From the NCBI RefSeq assembly GCF_051486985.1, contig NZ_JAHVDV010000059.1, positions 1-7,446 of the forward strand: a DNA stretch of 7,446 nt. The letters run 5' to 3'. The notes beneath the pieces were generated by a model. The model had not been told where the DNA came from. It worked only from the letters and a program-made list of their open reading frames with translations, and did not search any database. Position numbers and translations under genes: made by a program. Positions 6,411 through 7,446 of the stretch are shown one piece after another. Each line of letters starts with the position of its first letter. Position 1 is the first letter of the stretch. The DNA is from CBFFRJ01 sp051486985. Its GTDB lineage: Bacteria; Pseudomonadota; Gammaproteobacteria; Enterobacterales; Enterobacteriaceae.

Positions 6411-7446
6411 TTACATGACCATACAGAGGGCGAAAAGCGCCGTTTTAAGGCTTCCGCTCTCCACGCGAGCAGCTTCAACACGTTGCGCATTCACAATGGT
6501 GTGACCAAAGGTGAACCCTTTATGCGAGACATCAACCGCGGTAAAGGCGTAGCTGCTGCTTTTGATCGCGACCGTTCCCACTGAGAAAGTAAACTGTTTA
6601 ATAAGGTAATCCACCACGTCCTGCGCGAAACTCGTTTTCTGAACATCGTTGCGTTCAAAGACGGGCGAATCAATAAACACTTTAGTGCCGCTTTTAATAG
6701 TAATTTGACCTGGGGACTGGATCATGATTTTTCCGTCCACGTATTGCGTCCACTCACCGCTGATATCGACGTTGACGTTATCAGTAATGGTCTGGGTTTG
6801 CCCACCTGAAGTAATAGTGATGGTTTCTCCGGCATCAATCGTTTTATCGTGTTTACCTTCGATATGGGTTTTATCACTGCCGGTAATGGTGCGTTGATTA
6901 TTACCATCAAGGGTTAATATTCTGTTCCCTTTAATGGTGCTCTGATCGCCGTCATTCTTAATTTCAAGCCTACGCCCATTCTTAATGGTGATTATTTCGC
7001 TGTTATTGAAATTCTTGGTTTCAACATTGTCTACGGTGGTAGTGCGTTTCTGTTTATAGGTAAAGGTGGCGTCCTGCAAAACCGTATCCGTCTGCTTTTT
7101 CTTGATGGTGGTCGTGCGGTTACCGTCAATGGTCACCGTTTTGTCGTTCTCAACCGACACCACCATGTCTTTTTCCGAGTGCATCTGCACGGACTCATTG
7201 CCCGGATTATCTTCAAAAAAGAGAAAGCTGGCATTATCCATGTTGCCGTCTTTACTGCGGGTCATAAATCCCATTCGGGTGGCGTCACCGGGTAATTCCC
7301 AGGGCGGCATACTTGCTTCGTTATAGACGCGTCCGGTGACGATGGGTCTGTCCGGGTCGCCGTTGATAAAGTCCACCACCACTTCATCGCCCACGCGCGG
7401 GATCTGCACCCCGCCAAAACCCTGACCTGCCCATGCGCTCGATACC
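6411..7446 (-). CDS. vgrG: VgrG spike protein, C-terminal part (5' end outside the window)
   Basis: The frame stays open from the right edge to a TAA at 6411, giving the last 344 residues. Residues about 1-43 of this portion are the gp5-like OB fold with the VgrG signatures AWAGQGFGGVQIPRVGDEV and FINGDPDRPIVTGRVYN. Then comes PPWELPGDATRMGFMTRSKDG and the SEKDM motif leading into the needle. From about 75 to 250 the chain is a triple-stranded beta-helix of short T/K/N/G/D-rich repeats (TVTIDGNRTTTIKKKQTD, RTITGSDKTHIEG, GETITITSGGQTQTI). The last about 90 residues (from FIDSPVFERND) include a tail with DVSHKGFTFGH and a hydrophobic end, LFALCMVM. I see no known toxin motif in the tail, so it is either the ordinary end of this subfamily or an undescribed extension. 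The protein forms the T6SS spike; the small membrane protein gene follows 14 bases downstream. The GTG at 7409 is internal to the OB fold and is not the start. Confidence 0.95.
   Translation of the reverse strand, partial: VSSAWAGQGFGGVQIPRVGDEVVVDFINGDPDRPIVTGRVYNEASMPPWELPGDATRMGFMTRSKDGNMDNASFLFFEDNPGNESVQMHSEKDMVVSVENDKTVTIDGNRTTTIKKKQTDTVLQDATFTYKQKRTTTVDNVETKNFNNSEIITIKNGRRLEIKNDGDQSTIKGNRILTLDGNNQRTITGSDKTHIEGKHDKTIDAGETITITSGGQTQTITDNVNVDISGEWTQYVDGKIMIQSPGQITIKSGTKVFIDSPVFERNDVQKTSFAQDVVDYLIKQFTFSVGTVAIKSSSYAFTAVDVSHKGFTFGHTIVNAQRVEAARVESGSLKTALFALCMVM
7086..7124. repeat. Direct repeat, copy B (intact vgrG)
   Basis: This is the partner of the 39-base identical repeat at 5806-5844. 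It lies inside the beta-helix coding part of the intact vgrG. Recombination between the two would delete the small membrane protein gene and the end of vgrG. Confidence 0.9.

Noticed and set aside
6720..7180. T/K/N/D-rich short periodic repeats as a tandem DNA repeat or CRISPR-like array
   Set aside because: The periodicity is at the protein level: strand repeats of the VgrG beta-helix. The DNA units differ and there are no spacers.

Overview
The window is a segment of a type VI secretion system (T6SS) vgrG island, and every real gene in it lies on the minus strand. The two VgrG sequences, the fused DUF2169/pentapeptide protein, DUF3540, the DUF4150 PAAR-like protein and the moderate base composition suggest a gammaproteobacterium, most likely Enterobacterales. 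The genus cannot be settled from the sequence. No rRNA, tRNA, CRISPR array, IS element or replication origin is visible.

In the direction of transcription (right to left) the layout is as follows. (1) The C-terminal part of a first VgrG (6411-7446, 5' end outside the window) carries the end of the gp5-like OB fold, a long beta-helix and a C-terminal tail. (2) Fourteen bases later comes an intact 135-residue single-pass membrane protein of unknown function (5989-6396). (3) About 865 bases of degenerate DNA follow (5124-5988). They hold a frameshifted piece of a second vgrG C-terminal region (about 5674-5906), an N-terminally truncated paralogue of the small membrane protein (5392-5670), and a probable third, N-terminal fragment with a good ribosome-binding site and an in-frame stop at codon 10 (5160-5363). 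(4) A tightly packed four-gene operon encodes DUF2169-coiled coil-pentapeptide (846 aa), a stand-alone pentapeptide protein (356 aa), DUF3540 (201 aa) and a DUF4150 PAAR-like tip (130 aa). The first two genes overlap by an ATGA-type junction, and the other gaps are 13 and 9 bases. (5) After 114 bases a second vgrG begins (start 380) and runs off the left edge.

A working model: VgrG forms the spike, the DUF4150 protein caps it, and the DUF2169 protein acts as an adaptor or chaperone that loads the tip. DUF3540 resembles a miniature VgrG (OB-like part, beta-helix, short tail) and may be an intermediate spike or adaptor piece. The pentapeptide modules probably act as long beta-helical scaffolds. 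No recognisable toxin domain is present in the window. The effector may lie beyond the second vgrG, may be an undescribed domain, or may have been lost. The most interesting region is the decayed stretch behind the first vgrG, which looks like repeated duplication of a [vgrG 3' end + small membrane protein] unit. This layout would be expected of an orphan immunity array or of vgrG cargo exchange.
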